Source: Rhodobacterales bacterium HKCCE4037
Lineage (GTDB): Bacteria; Pseudomonadota; Alphaproteobacteria; Rhodobacterales; Rhodobacteraceae
DNA: 36,268 nucleotides
Assembly (NCBI GenBank): GCA_015689645.1
Contig: WVSM01000017.1
Coordinates: 1-36,268 of the forward strand
Reading direction: 5' to 3'
The notes under the pieces are model-generated. The model did no database searches. It worked only from the letters and a program-made list of their open reading frames with translations, and was not told where the DNA came from. This document shows, piece after piece, positions 32,974-36,268 of this stretch. Numbering within the stretch: position 1 is the stretch's first letter; every line of letters begins with the position of its first letter. A program made the position numbers and the translations under genes.

Positions 32974-35934
32974 ATGAGCCCGTCCGCGCCGACCACGAAG
33001 CTGTTTCTCTCCTATGCCCGCGCCGATGACGCGCGGATCGCGCCGCTTTACGAGGCGCTGGCGGCGGACGAGAGCCTGACCGTGTTCCGCGACATCCACG
33101 ACATCCTGCCGACCGAGGAATGGAAGCCCCGGCTGGAGCGGCTGATCCGCGACAGCGACACGATCCTGTTTGCCCTCTCTCGCGCCTCGTTGCGCTCGGA
33201 GATGTGCCATTGGGAGCTTGGGCTGGCGCAGACGCTCGGCAAGCGGATCATCCCGGTGGCGCTGGAGGATGTGAAGGGCGACGCCATGGTGCCGGGCCAT
33301 ATCGCCCGGCTCAATTACATCTTCCTCACCGAAGCCGACGATTTCGACGCGGGCCTGCGGAAGATCCGGCAGGCGGTCGACCTCGATATCGGATGGATCC
33401 GGGAACATACGCGGCTGGGGGAACTGGCGGCGCGTTGGCAGGCGGCGGGGCGCTCGGCCCATCCCCTGCGCGGGCGCGAACTCGAGGCGGCGGAGGCCTG
33501 GCTTCTGTCGCAGCCACGGGCCGCGCCCGAGCCCACCGAATTGCACCGCCGCTTCATCCGCGACGGCCGCCGCGCCCAGTCCCGCCGCCAGCGCCAGCTG
33601 GTTGCGGGCACGGTCGTGGCGCTGCTGGTGGCGGGGGTGCTGGCCACCTTCGCCTGGGTGCAGCGCAACGCGGCCATCGAGAACGAAACCCTCGCGATGC
33701 GGCAATCCGAGATTGCCACAGCCGCCCGCGACGAGGCGGTCGCGCTGCAGCAGCTGGCCGAGGACAACGCCCGCCGGGCCGAGGCCGAGACCCTGCGCGC
33801 CGAGGCGGCGCTGGCGCAGGTGGCCACCGAACGCGACCGGGCGGAGCGCAGTTTCGCCACCGCGCGGGACGCGATGAACGCGCTGATCTTCGACATCGCC
33901 CAGGGGCTGCAGACGGCCGAGGGGCTGCGGCTCGAAAGCCTGCAGACCATCCTCACGCGGGCCGAGGACGCGGTGATGGGGCTTCTGGCGGGCGACCCCG
34001 GCAATCCCGAACTGCGCTACCTCGAAGCGGTCATGCGGATCGAGTTCTCTCAGGTCTATGACAATGCAGGGGAGCGGGCTCGGGCCCTGGAAGCAGCGGA
34101 ACGGGCCGAGACAGTGCTGCGCGGGCTGCTGGAGGAGGATCCCGGCAACCGCGACTGGCAGCGTGACCTGTCCGTCGCGCTGGAACGGATCGGCGACCTG
34201 CACCGGCAGGGCGGCAATGCCCGGGCGGCGCTGGAGGCCTACGAGGCCGGGCTAGACCTGCGCCGCGCGCTGAGCGAAGGCGACCCCGATGACGCGGTGA
34301 TTCTGCGCGCGATCTCCATCAGCCTGGAACGGATCGGCGGGCTGCGCCTGCGCGACGGCGGGATCGACCCGGCGCTGGAGGCCTACCGGGAGGCGCTTGC
34401 CATCCGCCGCAGGCTGGCCGCGCTTGCCCCGTTCGACACGCAGCGCCAGCGCGACGTGGCGGTGAGCCTCGGCAATATCGGCGAGCTTTATTACAGCGCC
34501 GGGCAGACCGAGGCCGCGCTGGAGGCCTATCGCGACGGGCTGGAGATCACCGACCGGCTGGCCGCGGCGGACCCCGGCAACACGATGCTGCAGCGCGACC
34601 TCTCGGTCGGGCTGAACGATATCGGTGACATCTTCCTGCGCAATGGCGACGCGCCCGCCGCGCTGGCGGCCTACGAGCGCAGCCTCGAGATCGCCCGGCA
34701 CCTCGTGGCCGGCGATCCGGGCAATTCGGTCTGGGCCCGCGACATGGCGCTGAGCCTCAGCAACGTGGGCGACCTGCGCCGCCGTTCGGGGGACGTGGCC
34801 GCGGCGCTGGCCTCCTACGACGCGGCGCTGGAGATCCTGCGCGACCTGGCCGCGCGCGACCCCGACCATGCCGAATGGCAGCGCGACATCGCGATCGGCC
34901 TGCAGAATGTCGGTGACATCCACCTGCAGCGGGGCGAAGCGGAGGCGGCGCGCGACGCTTTCGAGGAGGGGCTGGAGATCCGCCGCGCCCTCCATGCCAC
35001 CGACCCCGGAAACAGCCAGTGGCTGCATGACGTCTCGGTCGGGCTGGACCGGATCGGGGATGTCCTGCGCCTGACCGGCGAGGCGGAGGCCGCGCTGGAA
35101 GCCTATACCGAGGGGCTGGAGATATCACGCCGCCTCGACGCGATCGATCCGACCAACACGCTGTGGCAGCGGGGCCTGTCAGTTTCGCTCAACAAGGTGG
35201 GCGACATGCGGCTGTTCGCCGGGGACACGGAAGCGGCGCTGGCGGCCTATGCCGAGGGTCTGGAGGTGGTCCGCCGTCTCGTGCGCCTCGATCCCGGCAA
35301 TACCCGCTGGCAGCATGACGTGGCCTACAGCCTCGCCAAGATCGGCGACCTGCACATGTGGTCCGACGCGCCCGACCAGGCCATCGGGCATTTCAGCGAG
35401 GCCATAACCATCCTGCGCGGGCTTGTGCAGACCGACCCCGGAAACGGCAACTGGCGCCACGACCTTGCCCTCAACCTCAACAAGACCGGCTACCTGCGCG
35501 GGCTGGCGGGGGAGGTGCAGCCCGCGATGGCCGCCTTCGAGGAAGCGGTGGAGGTCCTGCGCCCCGCCGTCGCCGCGGCCCCGGACAATCCGCTGTGGCA
35601 GAACGCCCTCGCGCTGGGGCTCGACGGGATCGGCAACCTGAGCCTGCAGGCCGAGGACAGGGACAGGGCCCGCACCGCCTTCGAGGAGGCGCTGGAGATC
35701 CGCCGCGGTCTCAACGCGCAGGCCCCCGGCACGCCCGCCCGGCAGGCGGAGTATGTCACCAGCCTTTACAACATCTCGGAAGTGGCGGAGCCGGAGGAGG
35801 CCATCGCCGCGCTCAGCGAAGCGCTGGAGATCGTGACGGGCATGGAGGCGGCCGGCGTGCTGAGTCCGGAACAGGCCCCCTGGCCCGGGCTTCTGCGCAC
35901 GGCGCTCGACGAGCTGGAACGCGCTACGGAGTAA
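32974..35934 (+). CDS. TIR domain - transmembrane - coiled coil - 48-residue TPR-like repeat protein
   Basis: 986 residues. The TIR_2-type domain (about 7-135) shows KLFLSYARADDARIAPLYEAL, then RASLRSEMCHWELGLAQTLGKRIIPVAL; Glu81 in CHWELG matches the catalytic glutamate of NAD-consuming TIR domains. One membrane helix follows (about 209-230, LVAGTVVALLVAGVLATFAWV), then an alanine/glutamate coiled coil (about 232-300). Twelve repeats of exactly 48 residues run from 341 to 916, with consensus DPGN..WQRD.S.SL..IGD....G....AL.AY..GLEI.R.L..., plus a partial unit to about 955. They look like TPR units with one extra helix. The TIR faces the cytosol if the repeats are outside, or the reverse; topology is open. 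Function is unknown: an anti-phage or signalling role is inferred from the TIR domain only. Confidence 0.85.
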   Translation: MSPSAPTTKLFLSYARADDARIAPLYEALAADESLTVFRDIHDILPTEEWKPRLERLIRDSDTILFALSRASLRSEMCHWELGLAQTLGKRIIPVALEDVKGDAMVPGHIARLNYIFLTEADDFDAGLRKIRQAVDLDIGWIREHTRLGELAARWQAAGRSAHPLRGRELEAAEAWLLSQPRAAPEPTELHRRFIRDGRRAQSRRQRQLVAGTVVALLVAGVLATFAWVQRNAAIENETLAMRQSEIATAARDEAVALQQLAEDNARRAEAETLRAEAALAQVATERDRAERSFATARDAMNALIFDIAQGLQTAEGLRLESLQTILTRAEDAVMGLLAGDPGNPELRYLEAVMRIEFSQVYDNAGERARALEAAERAETVLRGLLEEDPGNRDWQRDLSVALERIGDLHRQGGNARAALEAYEAGLDLRRALSEGDPDDAVILRAISISLERIGGLRLRDGGIDPALEAYREALAIRRRLAALAPFDTQRQRDVAVSLGNIGELYYSAGQTEAALEAYRDGLEITDRLAAADPGNTMLQRDLSVGLNDIGDIFLRNGDAPAALAAYERSLEIARHLVAGDPGNSVWARDMALSLSNVGDLRRRSGDVAAALASYDAALEILRDLAARDPDHAEWQRDIAIGLQNVGDIHLQRGEAEAARDAFEEGLEIRRALHATDPGNSQWLHDVSVGLDRIGDVLRLTGEAEAALEAYTEGLEISRRLDAIDPTNTLWQRGLSVSLNKVGDMRLFAGDTEAALAAYAEGLEVVRRLVRLDPGNTRWQHDVAYSLAKIGDLHMWSDAPDQAIGHFSEAITILRGLVQTDPGNGNWRHDLALNLNKTGYLRGLAGEVQPAMAAFEEAVEVLRPAVAAAPDNPLWQNALALGLDGIGNLSLQAEDRDRARTAFEEALEIRRGLNAQAPGTPARQAEYVTSLYNISEVAEPEEAIAALSEALEIVTGMEAAGVLSPEQAPWPGLLRTALDELERATE

Positions 35935-36079
35935 AGACGCGCGCCGCCAGGAATCATTAAAAGACCACCGGATTCGCGCCGATTCCCCAGTGAGTCGAGG
36001 CTGAAGTCGTGTCGATTCCACCTCTTTTCCCCGCCAGAAGATCAAGAAATGCAGAAAAGTTTAATTATAATTCAATGTC

Positions 36080-36108
36080 TTGCGAGATTTCTTAGGGATG
36101 GCAATATT
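36080..36108 (+). promoter_or_regulatory. Candidate promoter of the last gene
   Basis: TTGCGA (36080-36085) and AATATT (36103-36108) are 17 bp apart in the most AT-rich part of the window, about 105 bp before the ATG at 36215. Each box matches the sigma-70 consensus at four of six positions. Confidence 0.35.
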
Positions 36109-36120
36109 TAGTGTGTTTAC

Positions 36121-36133
36121 AACACTTAGTGTT
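36121..36133. promoter_or_regulatory. 13-bp dyad just after the candidate start site
   Basis: AACACT-T-AGTGTT is a perfect inverted repeat, 12 bp after the candidate -10 box, where a repressor would block transcription. A further AGTGT lies just upstream (36110-36114). No regulator can be named. Confidence 0.35.
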
Positions 36134-36214
36134 AGTTTCATAACTACATTATCGAAACGGCAAGACGCCAACGACAACCGAAACACAGACACGAAAACAC
36201 ATTTGGAGAAAATC

Positions 36215-36268
36215 ATGTTCAAGACCACGCTCACCGCCGCCGCCCTCCTGCTCAGCACCCTGGGCGCT
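36215..36268 (+). CDS. Start of a secreted protein (truncated by the window edge)
   Basis: Only 18 codons are visible: MFKTTLTAAALLLSTLGA, a typical signal peptide start. GGAG lies about 6 nt before the ATG, a good ribosome site, and an AT-rich leader with a promoter candidate precedes it. The mature protein lies outside the window, so no family can be given. Confidence 0.7.
   Translation, partial: MFKTTLTAAALLLSTLGA

Noticed and set aside
33994-35721. Tandem DNA repeat inside the TIR gene
   Set aside because: The 144-nt period is real at protein level, but the nucleotide units are too diverged for a recent DNA tandem duplication, so no separate DNA repeat is annotated.
36167-36178. Codons reading Ala-Asn-Asp-Asn, like an alphaproteobacterial tmRNA tag
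   Set aside because: The frame continues without a Leu/Val-Ala-Ala-stop ending and no tmRNA acceptor arm is visible; it is just the leader of the last gene.

Overview
The window reads as a chromosomal segment of a GC-rich alphaproteobacterium, most likely a Rhodobacterales/Rhodobacteraceae member. The evidence is the ribB-ribH-nusB gene order, an RpoH-type heat-shock sigma factor, an SOS-type MmcB gene behind an alphaproteobacterial LexA box (GTTC-N7-GTTC), a tRNA-His lacking the usual G-1:C73 pair, and several small families I associate with this order (DUF6324-like, DUF6476-like, DUF4389). No phage, plasmid, integrase, transposase, rRNA or CRISPR signature was seen.

Layout. 1-2387: end of an unrecognised gene, then riboflavin genes ribB (fused to a degenerate GTP cyclohydrolase II-like domain) and ribH, overlapping nusB. 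2416-4537 (minus): a membrane-anchored ClpP/crotonase-fold protein and a coiled-coil membrane protein, overlapping by 8 nt. 4695-7572: a Ca2+/cation antiporter, a small membrane protein, LexA-controlled mmcB, a 104-bp run of five consecutive palindromes, a small DUF6324-like gene and a GNAT acetyltransferase. 7664-11610: tRNA-His, a secreted protein, a DUF6476-like gene and an RluA-family pseudouridine synthase whose divergent start codons share one CATG, rpoH with its terminator, a 30-codon ORF and a globin-like protein. 11635-19339: oxidoreductase, DUF4389 protein, M19 dipeptidase, zinc-finger protein, an unknown secreted protein and a peptidase operon (pepF, GNAT, M28). 19340-24302: a repeated terminator-like element, small enzymes, a TerB-DnaJ protein, 5-formyl-THF cyclo-ligase and a YmdB-like phosphoesterase. 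24299-31438: membrane transport (DMT exporter, two SLC13 permeases with cytosolic RCK_C-like domains, a SulP transporter without STAS domain) plus small secreted/lipoproteins. 31639-36268: yebC, 564 bp without a supported gene, a 986-residue TIR-TM-coiled coil-TPR protein, and the start of another secreted protein.

Most of the window is core housekeeping. The least ordinary items are the TIR-TPR protein with twelve exactly 48-residue repeats, the block of five abutting palindromes, the oppositely oriented near-identical 49-bp repeats that both sit at gene 3' ends, the shared CATG start, and the LexA-box/start-codon overlap at mmcB. All names come from recognising motifs by eye; no search or folding program was run.
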